Origin: Amphiduros pacificus
Lineage: Eukaryota; Annelida; Polychaeta; Phyllodocida; Hesionidae
Assembly (NCBI GenBank): GCA_949316495.1
Contig: OX439004.1
Span: 34,354,904 to 34,418,903 of the forward strand
Length of the DNA stretch: 64,000 nucleotides
Direction: 5' to 3'
The notes under the pieces are model-generated. The model saw only the letters and a program-made list of their open reading frames with translations. It was not told the origin of the DNA and did not search any database. The translations under genes were made by a program, and so were the position numbers. Below, piece by piece: positions 12,901-23,700 of the stretch. How positions within the stretch are numbered: the first letter of the stretch is position 1; each line of letters starts with the position of its first letter.

Positions 12901-15177
12901 TACTGTGCCATTCTAAGTCATGCAGTGACTTATCTTCAGGATTATTTGGACCAAGAAGAGATGATCATTGTGTTTAGCATAACTCTATTTCACACTAATA
13001 TCTGAGATATCCAAATCATGGTTTGGACAATATGACTCGCCAAAACTTAAACTAAAATCTTCATAATAAGTAATGCCCATTTGTGGCTACTTGGACATCA
13101 ACATTTCTTGTGTTTCAGGTATTTACCTCCAGAATGTTTTGTGGTGGGTAAGGAGCCACCTAAGATCTCTTCCAAAGTCGATGTGTGGTCAGTGGGTGTC
13201 ATCTTCTACCAGTGTATATATGGCAAAAAGGTAAGTCATCAACATTGTCTCTAATTTATCCCAGGCACTTCTGCCTCCCCAGTAACTGCTGTCAGTAAGG
13301 CATCACTTTTGCTGTCTCTTACTGCCCGTAATAAAAAAAACTTGCTTCAGAGAACATTTATATTGAGTCCCCATCCAACTGACGAGATCCAAAGTGATTG
13401 AAACCAGTGTTGGTATTGGTTGGGACTGCGATCGTTGGTCAAGATCGTCTTATGCAGCATCGCCTTCTTCCTATTGATGAATGATATATGTTGATGACAC
13501 AGAATCATGAATAGTATTGATATCCAAGATGAAAAACCTGCAGTGATGATTCACTGAACCCTGAAAAGTACTTTGACGTGGCCATCAAAGTGTGACATTG
13601 ATGGATGGAAATTTTATTTTTGGCAGAAAGTTGAATCTTTCTAAATGATATTGGTGTCAGTGATGTTCTTATCCTTCACTGAACAATCAGGCCTCAATAA
13701 ATTGCTACTAATTTAGGTTGTGTTGAGTAGTCTAATGTTTATTCCACCTGTGATGTTTTCAGCCCTTTGGTCACAACCTCTCTCAGGCGGCCATCTTAGA
13801 GGAGAACACGATACTGCGTGCAACAGAAGTGCAGTTTGCCAACAAACCCCCTCTCAGTAACGAAGCCAAGGTATGTTCAGCCCTCACCCGAATAAGCCCC
13901 CACTCAGTAATGAAGCCAAGGTATGTTCAGCCCTCACCTGAATAAGCCCCCACTCAGTAACAAAGCCAAGGTATGTTCAGCCCTCACCCTAATAAGCCAA
14001 CTCTCAGTAACAAAGCCAAGGTATGTTCAGCCCTCACCCTAATAAACACCCACTCAGTAACGAAGCCAAGGTATGTTCAGCCCTCACCCGAATAAGCCCC
14101 CACTCAGTAACGAAGCCAAGGTATGTTCAGCCCTCACCCTAATAAGCCAACTCTCAGTAACAAAGCCAAGGTATGTTCAGCCCTCACCCGAATAAGCCCC
14201 CACTCAGTAATGAAGCCAAGGTATGTTCAGCCCTCACCTGAATAAGCCCCCACTCAGTAACAAAGCCAAGGTATGTTCAGCCCTCACCCTAATAAGCCAA
14301 CTCTCAGTAACGAAGCCAAGGTATGTTCATCCCTCACCCTAATAAGCCCCCATTCAGTAACGAAGCCAAGGTATGTTCAGCCCTCACCCGAATAAGCCCC
14401 CACTCAGTAACGAAGCCAAGGTATGTTCAGCCCTCACCCTAATAAACCCACTCAGTAACGAAGCCAAGGTATGTTCAGCCCTCACCCTAATAAACCAACT
14501 CTCAGTAACGAAGCCAAGGTATGTTCAGCCCTCACCCTAATAAACCCACTCAGTAACGAAGCCAAGGTATGTTCAGCCCTCACCCTAATAAACACCCACT
14601 CAGTAACGAAGCCAAGGTATGTTCAGCCCTCATCCTAATAAACCCTGCTCAATAACAAAGCCAAGGTATGTTCAGCCATACCTTAATAAACCCCCACTCA
14701 GTAACGAAGCCAAGATATGTTCAGCCCTCACCCGAATAAGCCCCCACTCAGTAACAAAGCCAAGGTATGTTCAGCCCTCACCTGAATAAACCCCCCACTA
14801 AGTAACAAAGCCAAGGTATGTTCAGTCCTAACAAACTACTTCACATTAATGCTCAGCACTCAACAGAGGAAGGCCAAGAAGAAATAAGTCTTTTTTTCAA
14901 AACCACCTAACCCTGTTTTTGAGGAATAATTATGTAGAAGGGTAGACATGTTATTTTCTCCCTACAATCAGCATCACCCAGATGTTTTTATATGCACACT
15001 CATAACCAAATTTTTTACTTTGTATGTTTCATATTACAGAATTTTATCCGCCGATGTTTAGCGTATCGCAAGGAGGAGCGTCCAGATGTGGTATCTCTGG
15101 CCAGTGATGACTACCTGAAGCCAGCCGCTCTCAAGTCAAGGTATGGATGCGACAGTCCGCAAGCCAAGCATCAGTAG
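953..15177 (+). CDS. TLK: Tousled-like serine/threonine kinase, 20 exons, 778 aa
   Basis: Exons: 953-1103, 1660-1727, 2204-2335, 2913-3053, 3192-3263, 3982-4029, 5936-6070, 6385-6477, 6574-6684, 7649-7785, 9755-9907, 10614-10778, 10891-10972, 11243-11334, 11439-11528, 11840-12009, 12656-12794, 13119-13230, 13763-13870, 15040-15177; all junctions are GT-AG and in phase. The N-terminal part matches the TLK family ([16 protein letters not shown], basic ERKRKRK near residue 130, KKISEYF), followed by coiled coil at about 250-360 and 440-475. Kinase landmarks: glycine loop GKGGFSEV near 487, ATP lysine in VACKIH (K509), catalytic loop HYDLKPGN (D610; TLKs have HYD where most kinases have HRD), DFG at 631-633, then GTYWYLPPE. 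Known family role: a nuclear kinase that phosphorylates the histone chaperone ASF1 during replication-coupled chromatin assembly. Length fits vertebrate TLK1/2 (766-772 aa). Invertebrates usually have one TLK, so no paralogue number is given. The start codon was chosen because exon 1 ends in an REG motif like that of vertebrate TLK1. The C-terminus after KPAALKSR is the least certain part. Confidence 0.93.
2324..2335 (+). other. Tandem 5' splice sites at TLK exon 3
   Basis: Exon 3 ends in two possible donors 12 bp apart: CAG|GTAGAG after 2323 and CAG|GTAGGG after 2335. Both keep the frame, so the choice would only include or drop four residues (VEPQ). Which one is used cannot be told from sequence. 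Confidence 0.45.
2510..2590 (+). repeat. (TAA)n plus GCGC-hairpin dispersed repeat, copy 1
   Basis: A TAA microsatellite followed by TTATATAGCGCTATA, CAGACCAAGTCTG and an AGCGCTATAGC palindrome, in TLK intron 3. A second diverged copy in the same orientation lies at 47294-47375 inside a PGAP3 intron, with the same CAGAC-AAGTCTG and AGCGCT landmarks. It looks like the 3' end of a retroposed element, but no promoter head is visible. Confidence 0.5.
3295..3705 (+). repeat. Degenerate minisatellite in TLK intron 5
   Basis: About a dozen imperfect copies of a roughly 30-36 bp unit built on TATGACATATCC, TTACCCTATACC and TTTATA. It starts about 30 bp after the exon 5 donor but does not include the donor sequence. 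Confidence 0.75.
4191..4819 (+). mobile_element. 629-bp TIR element with TA target duplication, carrying a SAP mini-ORF
   Basis: The terminal inverted repeats are about 22 bp (left ATTCTCCCTATCTGC, right GCAGATAGCGAGAAT) with one mismatch, flanked by TA on both sides. It lies in TLK intron 6. It has no transposase and is too short to be autonomous. The TA duplication points to a Tc1/mariner-like or related mobiliser, but the family is not identified. Confidence 0.75.
4520..4609 (+). CDS. 29-codon SAP-motif reading frame inside a TIR element
   Basis: The ATG-to-TAA frame encodes 29 residues with the core [15 protein letters not shown]. This follows the SAP helix-extended-helix pattern: leucines, a basic stretch, then G(L/I)PxSGxK. 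SAP motifs bind AT-rich, scaffold-attachment-type DNA and usually span about 35 residues, so this would be a nearly complete motif with nothing after it. It is wholly within the 629-bp transposable element. It is probably a leftover N-terminus of an element-borne gene kept in a non-autonomous derivative; expression is unknown. Confidence 0.45.
   Translation: MDRLLVPQLRNILKRKGIPSSGKNKKELS
6806..7594 (+). mobile_element. TIR element, 'TATTTACTC' family, copy 1 (789 bp)
   Basis: Starts CTGTATTTACTCGAATATAA and ends in the inverted form (TTTGAGTAAATACAG), flanked by TA; it sits in TLK intron 9. A G-tract precedes the right terminal repeat. It shares both ends and stretches such as GCACAAGTCAGAGAAAATG and GCAACACAAGGTC with the 505-bp copy at 51129-51633. 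It also shares an internal block (TGTTCTGTTCTCGACCTGC onward) with the palindromic element at 59767-61340. No transposase is present. Confidence 0.75.
7937..8543 (+). mobile_element. TTAA-flanked TIR element (607 bp)
   Basis: Left end AGGGAAACTTTC and right end GAAAGTATCTCT are inverted repeats (two mismatches), with TTAA at 7933-7936 and 8544-8547. An inner inverted pair (GACATCATCGTGGGG near 8092 and CCCCACGATGACGTC near 8348) adds palindromic structure. The TTAA duplication is the mark of piggyBac-type transposition. It lies in TLK intron 10 and has no coding capacity. Confidence 0.7.
9400..9640 (+). repeat. 22-bp minisatellite in TLK intron 10
   Basis: About eleven head-to-tail copies of CATCAGATGTAATGGTTACA plus CG or CT. 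Early copies read AAGGGTT instead of AATGGTT. The array ends about 115 bp before the exon 11 acceptor and carries no splice signal of its own. Confidence 0.85.
10108..10470 (+). repeat. Two-copy tandem repeat of about 180 bp in TLK intron 11
   Basis: Two diverged direct copies share GCATTCGATT, AGTTTGGGATGGTGGCGCT, CTCGGAAACAAA or CTCAGAAACAAA, and CATCTTCA-CAGACGA in the same order, about 190 bp apart. No coding potential is seen. Confidence 0.7.
13847..14830 (+). repeat. 50-bp minisatellite made of the TLK exon 19 end plus its 5' splice site
   Basis: The true donor is at 13871. It is followed by 19 further copies, with GT at 13921, 13971, 14021 and so on every 48-50 bp to 14816; 18 keep an intact AAG|GTATGTT donor (the copy at 14715 reads AAGATATG). 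Each unit holds a copy of the last ~24 exon bases (CTCAGTAACGAAGCCAAG) plus the first ~26 intron bases. A block of three units is repeated at a 300-bp offset, which points to recent unequal exchange or slippage. The unit is not a multiple of three, so using a downstream donor would usually break the frame. Confidence 0.95.
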
Positions 15178-16190
15178 CGCCATCTCAGTCAGCTCCACCT
15201 CGTGGTAGTAACAGCAGTAACTTGGGATTTGAAATGAAAACTCGTGATACCAAAACTCTGAGTTTATCAGATCTATAAAGCAGGCTTATCAAACATTTAC
15301 AAAACTTGTTCCATAATATAAAAAAGGGTTAAGGCTAAGGTGGTCCCAAATTGCTGCACCTATTCATGGCCATCCATTGTGCATCATTACAGCATGACAA
15401 TACTCAAATAGCAATGCTCTAGCCAATGTAATGCCTTCACCACACAGGGACAATGTGAAAGATTAAGCACAAATTTCATCCTTTGTAATCCAGAAATGAA
15501 TTGAATGTGATTCACGGAAGGACTACAGGCTAGAGCACTGGCATCAATCCACATTGTTTATATATTCCTCATTCAACCAAATTGGCCTCTTAGAAATTCC
15601 TTTTAACTTTGCTCGCATATAAATGAAGTATGAAGTATTTGGCCATTGTTGGGTTGAACATTTGGCAAGTTAACCCAACCCATGTAATTGAAAAAAAAAC
15701 CATCATAATTTTGTTTTCCACAGATTTGCGGCCAATGGTGCCAAAAGGAACGACCAACCCAATTCATGGCCACAAGTGAGTGACTTGACGTGAGATGTGC
15801 CGTGACAAAAAAAACACGCACACATTAATTAAAATGCACCAATTGGATGCTATAACCTGTGTGATCTTGAAAAATAAAGTGAATTGGGAAAACTTGTGGA
15901 CAAGTTTTGTACGACTGAGCTGTGATACAAGCCTGCCCTGCTTTGTTGTTGTTACTAGTTTCACTTCTACAAATCCACTCGATTCCTCAACATTGCTGTG
16001 AGAAAGAAAACAAAAATTGGACTGGATTTTTCTCTTCATAGCCCATAATTTTGATATTAACTGATTTGTTCTTTGTTAATTTTTTATGCTAAATCTTAAA
16101 CCTGGTGTTAAAAATGTGTCTTGACAGACATGCTGCTGACAACTCAAATAACAGTAACTATGGCAACGACTTCAAGACAGACAGAATTCT
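15040..16190 (+). other. Possible alternative TLK 3' exons
   Basis: Exon 20 contains a possible donor after 15140 (TCAAG|GTATGG). Two acceptors lie downstream in usable phase. The first (TTTTCCACAG, exon 15724-15775, ending CACAA|GTGAGT) would add FAANGAKRNDQPNSWPQ. The second (CTTGACAG, from 16128), joined directly to 15140, would add HAADNSNNSNYGNDF and a few more residues before TAG. Vertebrate TLKs end in Ser/Asn-rich tails, which the second resembles. The unspliced reading ends at 15177. Sequence alone cannot choose among the three. Confidence 0.4.
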
Positions 16191-19100
16191 ATAGTTGCCA
16201 TAACAACTGGCAGTCTTTATCAGCGGATGCTGTCGCTGTGACAACCTATTTTCTATGGAGCATTTCTATGATATCATTTTGTACTGGACTGTGTCTGCTG
16301 TATCGAGTCTGAGGATTATGAGACAGCAAGCGTTGGACAGGCATCGGCTGCAAACTGTAGATACCTGCTTTTATATTGACTGACAAGTGAGAGATGTAAA
16401 AATGTCTGCTGCTATAAGTGAACAAGGATGGATTAACTTATCATTTGTGGATGTTTTATATAGTTATCATAGGAGTGCTCACTAAAATGTGATGTTTGTT
16501 TTATGAAACCACAGTAACTATTTCATTTGTTAAGGAAATTGCTCTTATCAGAGCAGGTTGTTTTGTCTCGGTTAAAATGATAAAATGCATTGAGCACTCA
16601 TTTTTCTCCATTGGTGCATGAGGTATCTAGGCAACTTCAGTCTGGAACTGGATGACGGGTAAGGAGTGAATGAATGTAAGAATGGACATCATGTTTTTTT
16701 TTATTACATCTCGCTAAAGAGACCAAGGGTAGTCGTAAATGCTCCTGAGTTGACGTCGCTGCTCCACTTGATGCTCGGCTGTTTGTATGCAAGCCTCGCA
16801 TGTCTCCAAGGAACAACAATGCTGTACATAGTTCATCTCATCCACTGATCTAGTGAGCCAAATATTTCATATTAATTGCGTGCCTGAGAATGAGCGTGAG
16901 AAACAGAGATTTACAATAACCTCTCAGGCAGTGGAGAATCCACAGGGAGCCATCTGGTGGATAAAAGTGACAAAATGAGATTATATTTGTGAATGGCACA
17001 GTTTCATCTAAGGGACTGTAAACTGTGGGCCATTTTACATGCCAAAAATACAGGAGGATTAATGCATTGATGAATGACATTTTTATCCAGCAGGTGTCTC
17101 TGTTAGGAGTTCTGTTGCCCTACTGCTACATACACCAAGTATGTATGAAGATATTGTGTATGTTTGTAGCCTTCATGTCTGGCACAGCATTCTGCATGGA
17201 CAGTATATTTATAAAGGTCTTTCACTTTGGGTGGATCTCTCAATATAGAATATGGGAGCCAACAAAGTTTATTTAATATTGAGGAGCTCTTAAATGGAGC
17301 TAAGACTATGAAAGCCTCAGTTGCGACTGAGCTTGCTACATCTACTGTGTACATCCTCACAACTAGAAATATGTAATATACAGGACTCGGTAGTTGTATT
17401 TCATTCAAGCTGCACTGGTGAAAATGTCTATATAATAATAGTCTACAAGTATGAGTCAGAAATTGGTACCTGGCCATGTGATGAGTGAATGTTCAGCTAA
17501 AGCACAAAAGTTCAATCTTATAGTATTTACAGCATATGAAATGTTTTATCACTTGACTAATTCTTGCAACTTACTTTTGAACTTGATATTGAAAGGAAGT
17601 GAAAGATACCTGGGATAAAATATACCTGGGATAAAAATTGGCATTGCCATGTTTGCTTTTCCTGTACCTTTATAATATTGGAATATGCGATACATACACT
17701 TTCAACTTAATGACACATCAAATCTCTCATCAAATGCCTTCAGTTTTATTATATTTCAAATCCTGTTTACCATTTTCTTTTGTAAAGATTCTGTTAAGTG
17801 TGGCAATTTTTACAGACAGGAGTAAAGTGCCATTACTTTCCTGAAAATGCATAAATATCTCGTGATGAGAACTTTCAAGCTACCAGAGTGTTTTCTCTTT
17901 CATTATTTTAAGATTGATGTGATGTGCCAGAGTGGTGATACATCACTGCATCCGCCATGAACGGCAGGCAGTGTGACATCTGAGTGGCACGCACCTGGCA
18001 TGTTACAGGTGTGATTAACACTTTATCATCCGAGGTCAACCTTCATTCTATTATTTGTTTAAATTTTATAGCATAGTTACATCACTAAAAAAATTATGGC
18101 TTTAAGATTTTGTTACTATCTTTAATACATGTTCAGTGTGAAATTGTGGAAGAGATTTGGAACATCTCAAAGCCAATATTACAATAATTATCGGTCAAGA
18201 TCATTAAAATGCAAAAGTTAACATTACAAAGATTTTATGTTCCATAAATTATTGAATCTAGGGCCGGTGAAAATGCCATGAAATGTCATATAATTTTGAG
18301 TTCTGATTGTATTTTGTTATTCATTTTGGGCTGTTTTGAATGTAGCTGACCATTGAAAGGGTGTAGACATGTTCAGAATATCATGTAATGAAAATCTCAA
18401 TATTTAGAAGTGAAGTGAATGAAACCTGTTGAACTGGAAGTTATGTTTAATATTAAGGTCTATAATCCACAATGAAAAACTGGGACAGACTTATGTTTTT
18501 TTGGCTTAAATGTGTTCAAAGTAATGTTATTTGTTAATTTAGCACAGAAAAAGTAAACTTAACCAGCTAGTCTTAATTTTTCATTAGTTAAATTGAACCC
18601 CTTTTAACTACTGTTAAAACGGGTTCGACTCAGTTTTTGCAGCTGGTGACTTATATCAAGTATTTATATTTTCTTTATTTAATGCCATCCAAAGAATAAT
18701 CAAACTTTTTTGGAACATTTTAGAAATAATCATGGCATAAAATATGAATTATCACTAAAAGAGTTGAGTATTTAAAAATCTCATGCAAACGAGCTTGTCA
18801 ACCATGTGTGCCGAAGGCAGTTACGTAAATATACGAGACCACCCGAAGTTCTCTCCCGATGCTTCAAACTGATTGTGGATTATAGACCTTAAGATTTCTA
18901 CAGCACTGATCAAGTATTCACCTTGCTTAAAGGATGTCAGAAAATTGGGTTTGATTAGTGTGTTGGTGCTTGTGTTTGTTTTTCGTCAATTAATTTAAAA
19001 GCTTTGTTTTTTTGTTTTTTCCTATTTTACCCTGTTATACACAAACTATTGCTTGGTGTTTGAAGAAATTTGTAATGTTATTTATCAAGGGATCAGGTTT

Positions 19101-20961
19101 AATCATAATTGTAGAGTAAATTATAGACTAGAAAAGTGATTGTGAAATATAAAGTAAAAACTTACAAAATGATTCTGATAAATAGATAATTATCTGAATG
19201 TTTATTTCCATCTTAAAAGGTCATTGATGTGATATATGACAGGGAAGAAATTTGATAATTCATATTTTTTGCAGATAAAGATTCAAGATTCAAACTTGTA
19301 TACAGACATTTCTGTCAAAAAAATAATTTTCCAGGGATTAATCCAATATACACAATTTAAATAACAATAGAAGACAACATTTACATTAGCTTATCTGTAT
19401 TAGCTTTTCATATCAAGGAAATGTACATGTAATCCCAATGCAGAATAGTGGACATCACTCAATTTGATGTCGGTTATGTAATTGGGTTTTAACTTTTCAC
19501 TTTCAGTGTCAACTTTTTTTGTTAAATTTACATGCTATGAAATGAATGAGTTTTTTTCTCTGGAAAAAGAAATGAATGATATAAGAATAATATTGAATGT
19601 GTGTAACATGCTGCATATTGAACCAAGAACACACAATGATCTAGACCGGTCATATTAGCAAATCAGGAGTTAACGTGTTTGTGTTGCAATATTGCCCTGG
19701 AAGGAATGGAAGTGTTCTGTAAATAGTGTGCCCATGTGACGAGCAAGATGAATGTATGTGGAGTGTGTATGAGTGCCAGATATGTCAGGATATTACTGTG
19801 CTTCTCTGTGTCAAAACAATATTCAAGCAAAGCTAGGCTTTTCCTTTATGATGTTTGTAACAAGTCTTCATCATCCACTCAAATGCTTTAAAACTTTTCT
19901 GGAAAAAAAAGAATTTCCTGAAAAATGAACTCACTTTTGATGTTACAAAAATATGGAACTAAAACATTATGAGAAGGATTGAATACTTTGTGGAAGGGGA
20001 ATCATACTTTGACAATAGTTTTGTTCATATTTCATTTGGAGAAAAGTATATATAAAAAGATTATTGTCTGTATCTCAATATTGTGGAGTGATGATGAATG
20101 AACTGGTTTTTATAATGCAATTGAGAGTAAGTGTTGTATATGGGAAATGGGAAGCCATTATCTGTCCCATACACTCCACTTTTATGGCTCACTTTACTCA
20201 AGAGACATGAAAAATAAACACATGGCCATAACAAAGGAAAAATAACCTGCATATGATTAAAATATTGGTACTGCAGTCAACCAAGTAATATGTTATATAA
20301 TATATTAATGTAGTGTCAATGTACAGCATATTCCAGTCTTATCTGTTGCATCAGTAGTTAATCAAGGCAACGTTGATACACAGGCAGCTTTGCAGTATTT
20401 GCACTTAAGGTTGGTCTTTTCTGTCAGGAGGAATGTATAATAATTACTATATCCACAGTGATAACAACTTCAATCAGCATTTCCATTCTGTATTGAGATC
20501 TAATATATTTTTCACAACCACAGCAGTATTATTATGATACATAATAAGATATAAATTGTTTCGAGGCTGCCTGAATAGATACATGTAATGTATGCTTGTA
20601 TGTCTGATGTCCTGTCTACAGTAAGCCTGATACTCGTGCTCGGTCAATCAATATACATATTAAATGGAGAGAATGGTCATATAGAAGTAAGCCAAACTGT
20701 GATAATCAATGAGAAGTAAGGTATCCATGCCCATAAGGTATGTGGACAGGATATTACTTAAATGTCATATTACCATATTAATCATAACTGTGGAAGGGTT
20801 CGGTTGTGTGAGACAGCCATACAATTGTGTGTTCTTGGTTGAGTATGCATATATTATAAATGTGGCTTTTAGCCAATGTGTGTCAAGACAAATGGTATCA
20901 ATTTCACCAATATTTGTAGACTACTTTGCCTATTTCCAGTGATGCATCACGAGACAATAAA
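15178..20961 (+). other. TLK 3' UTR and downstream region, no coding gene recognised
   Basis: AT-rich sequence with only short, unconvincing reading frames. Candidate poly(A) signals are AATAAA at about 15876 and at 20956-20961; the latter would mean a very long 3' UTR. One TTAA-flanked transposon (18457-18888) lies inside. Nothing else with gene-like features was seen. Confidence 0.4.
18457..18888 (+). mobile_element. TTAA-flanked TIR element (432 bp)
   Basis: Perfect 17-bp terminal inverted repeats (GGTCTATAATCCACAAT and its complement) are flanked on both sides by TTAA (18453-18456 and 18889-18892). This is the piggyBac-type signature. It has no transposase and lies downstream of TLK, possibly within its 3' UTR. 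The perfect termini suggest fairly recent insertion. Confidence 0.85.
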
Positions 20962-20999
20962 GTTCAAGTTGTTGAAAGACAAACATTAACTTGGTTTAT

Positions 21000-21095
21000 A
21001 TCTCAATTATTAACTTCTCATATTAAATGCCTCTATTATAAACTTCTCATATTAAATGCCTCAATTATAAACTTTTCATATTAAATGCCTCAAAC
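21000..21095 (+). repeat. Three-copy 33-bp tandem repeat
   Basis: Three near-identical copies of AACTTCTCATATTAAATGCC followed by TCWATTATA. A two-copy 22-bp repeat (AAGGATTCATTTTGGTAGAG) lies nearby at about 21292-21340. Confidence 0.8.
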
Positions 21096-21589
21096 CATGT
21101 ATCCTAATTTCAGCCTATTAGTAATCACCCTGTCTGTCCATCTGTCCGTCCACTTTTTGTCTCGTATAGAATCTGTTTATCAGTATGAATGTGATAATGA
21201 GTTACAGGTGATCAGTAAGGAACAAAAATTATTTATTTTAGACCTAAATCAACTATAGAACAGCAAATGTTGAACAAGTGGAGTCATTTAAAGATTCATT
21301 TTGGTAGAGCAAAGGATTCATTTTGGTAGAGCAAAGGATCTGTGCCTTACTTGGTGATATAAGTGGAGAAAGTCTAATAAAGGGCACAAAAGTCGACTTG
21401 ATGTGGCCATTGTTGCTGAAAGGGTCTTAAAAACACCCGTTTCCTTATTTTACCTGAAGAAATTGTTTGGTCATTCAGTTGGCCATATCTACCTCAACCT
21501 ACCCCAAACTGTGCTGAAGAAACTGCAAGTAGGTGCAATGTATAATATAATTTTACAAGACCATGCCACCATCTCGGCAGAAGAGGCCA

Positions 21590-21720
21590 GGGGCCATGGC
21601 GCAATTGGTTAGAGTGCAAGCTGATAAGCACCAGTTCCATTGCCATGCTGAGATTGAATTCATGATACAATATCTCATGTGAGCTGAGGCCCGTGCCTGA
21701 AGGGTTAACACGTTCAAACT
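21590..21720 (+). mobile_element. tRNA-derived SINE head
   Basis: GGGGCCATGGCGCAATTGG-TTAGAGTGC resembles a tRNA 5' half with a good A box (TGGCGCAATTGG). A degraded B box (GAGATTGAATTC) follows about 45 bp later. It does not fold into a clean cloverleaf with a matching acceptor stem, so a SINE is more likely than a tRNA gene. A poly-C/poly-A stretch follows at 21738-21768. Confidence 0.5.
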
Positions 21721-22387
21721 CCTTGTAGACTTTTACCCCCCCCCCCCCCCCCCAAAAAAAAGCACAGATTAGTACAAAACTTAACACATGTATGCTTCAT
21801 GGAAAGTTAGAGGATGGCCTTTCCATGACCTGAGATCAGGGTTAGAATACCATGAGTCCGACATGGGGTATCATATTTTACCATATTGCCTTCCTGGGAG
21901 GTTCAGGCTTGTTGAGGTACTGGAAGGTAGTAAAGTTAGTTTTAAAGTTTGGATCTTGCCTTACATATATGGAAAACAACACAGTATTATCTTGTAACAC
22001 TTTTATTCAGCATTCTTGAATATATGCAATTGACAGGGACATATATCAACAATATTATTATATACACATTTAGAATCTTTAAGATAAATAAAACAAATCC
22101 TGTTGTAACACAGACAATTCATAGGAAACATCAGTATTGGAAGGAATAGTTTCTTCACAACTGAACACACAGCATTTATTTCACTTTTTCTTGCACATCA
22201 AGACATTCACTATGTCCAACAATTCAATAGAAATTGTGTTAAAGATTTTTTACCAGGTTTTAAGAAGATTCATCATCCTCAATCAAGGTGAAACAATGAA
22301 AACCAATATACGCTGGTGTGTCCTAGAAATGTCCCAAGTTAGATCCTGCAGAACACTCCCAACCTGTTTGAAAGGGCCCTGCTAAAC

Positions 22388-23105
22388 ATACCTCCCCTCA
22401 CCAGTATGAAAGGGACCTGTCAAATACTTGACCTGCCCACCAGTATGAAAGGGACCTGTCACGAACTTGACTTGCCCACCAGTCTGAAGGGGACCTATCA
22501 AATACTTTACTTGCCCACCAGTCTGAAGGGGACCTGTCAAATACTTGACCTGCCCACCAGTCTGAGGGGGACCTGTCAAATACTTGACCTGCCCACCAGT
22601 CTGAAGGGGACCTGTCAAATACTTGACCTGCCCACCAGTCTGAAGGGGACCTGTCAAATACTTGACCTGCCCACCAGTCTGAAGGGGACCTGTCAAATAC
22701 TTGACCTGTCCACCAGTCTGAAGGGGACCTATCAGATACTTGACCTGCCCACCAGTCTGAAGGGGACCTGTCAAATACTTGACCTGTCCACCAGTCTGAA
22801 GGGGGCCTATCAGATACTTGACCTGTCCACCAGTCTGAAGGGGACCTGTCAAATACTTGACCTGACCACCAGTCTGAAGGGGACCTATCAGATACTTGAC
22901 CTGCCCACCAGTCTGAAGGGGACCTATCAGATACTTGACCTGCCCACCAGTCTGAAGGGGACCTGTCAAATACTTGACCTGCCCACCAGTCTGAAGGGGA
23001 CCTGTCAAATACTTGACCTGTACACCAGTCTGAAGGGGACCTATCAGATACTTGACCTGCCCACCAGTCTGAAGGGGACCTGTAAGCATGAATTGCCTCA
23101 CCTGT
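22388..23105. repeat. 39-bp minisatellite, open on both strands
   Basis: About 18 tandem copies of a 39-bp unit (GAAGGGGACCTGTCAAATAC, then TTGACCTGCCCACCAGTCT). Because 39 is divisible by three and the unit lacks stops in one frame on each strand, long reading frames of 239 and 260 codons appear on opposite strands with 13-residue periods. No start context, splice sites or sequence outside the repeat supports a protein. It lies between the TLK and AVL9 3' ends. Confidence 0.9.
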
Positions 23106-23179
23106 TAGAAGGGGAGCTGTCCGTGTTAGATTGTCATTCGTATCTGTTGATTCAGGAGTGTGGCAAAGAAATAATCACC

Positions 23180-23700
23180 ATGACCTAACCTATTGACATC
23201 TGCCAACTTGTGAGTTTAGGGCAGGGACATTATGACCTAACCTGTCCTTCACATCTGCCAACTTGTGAGTGTGGGGGCAGGCACATTATGACATAACCTG
23301 TCCTTCACATTTGCTAACTTGTGAGTTTAGGGCAGGGACATTATGACCCAACCTGTCCTTCACATCTGCCAACTTGTGAGTGTTGGGCAGGGACATTATG
23401 ACCTAACCTATTCACATCTGCCAACTTGTGAGTGTTGGGCAGGGACATTATGACCTAACCTATTCACATCTGCCAACTTGTGAGTGTTGGGCAGGGACAT
23501 TATGACCTAACCTGTCATTCACATCTGCCAGCTTGTGAGTGTAGGGCAGGGACATTATGACCCAACCTGTCCTTCGCATCTGCCTACTTGTGAGTGTGGG
23601 GCAGGGACATTATGACCCAACCTGTCCTTCACATCTGCCAACTTGTGAGTGTGGGGCAGGGACATTATGACCCAACCTGTCCTTCACATCTGTTGCATGG
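23180..23700. repeat. ~56-bp minisatellite next to the 39-bp array
   Basis: About nine copies of a unit containing CATTATGACCTAACCTGTCC, TTCACATCTGCCAACTTGTG and AGTGTGGGGCAGGGA, with small length changes where the CCTGTCCTT part is lost. It is directly adjacent to the 39-bp array but unrelated in sequence. Confidence 0.85.

Noticed and set aside
17103-17477. 124-codon minus-strand frame downstream of TLK
   Set aside because: No recognisable domain, no splice partners and composition like the surrounding AT-rich sequence; likely a chance frame.
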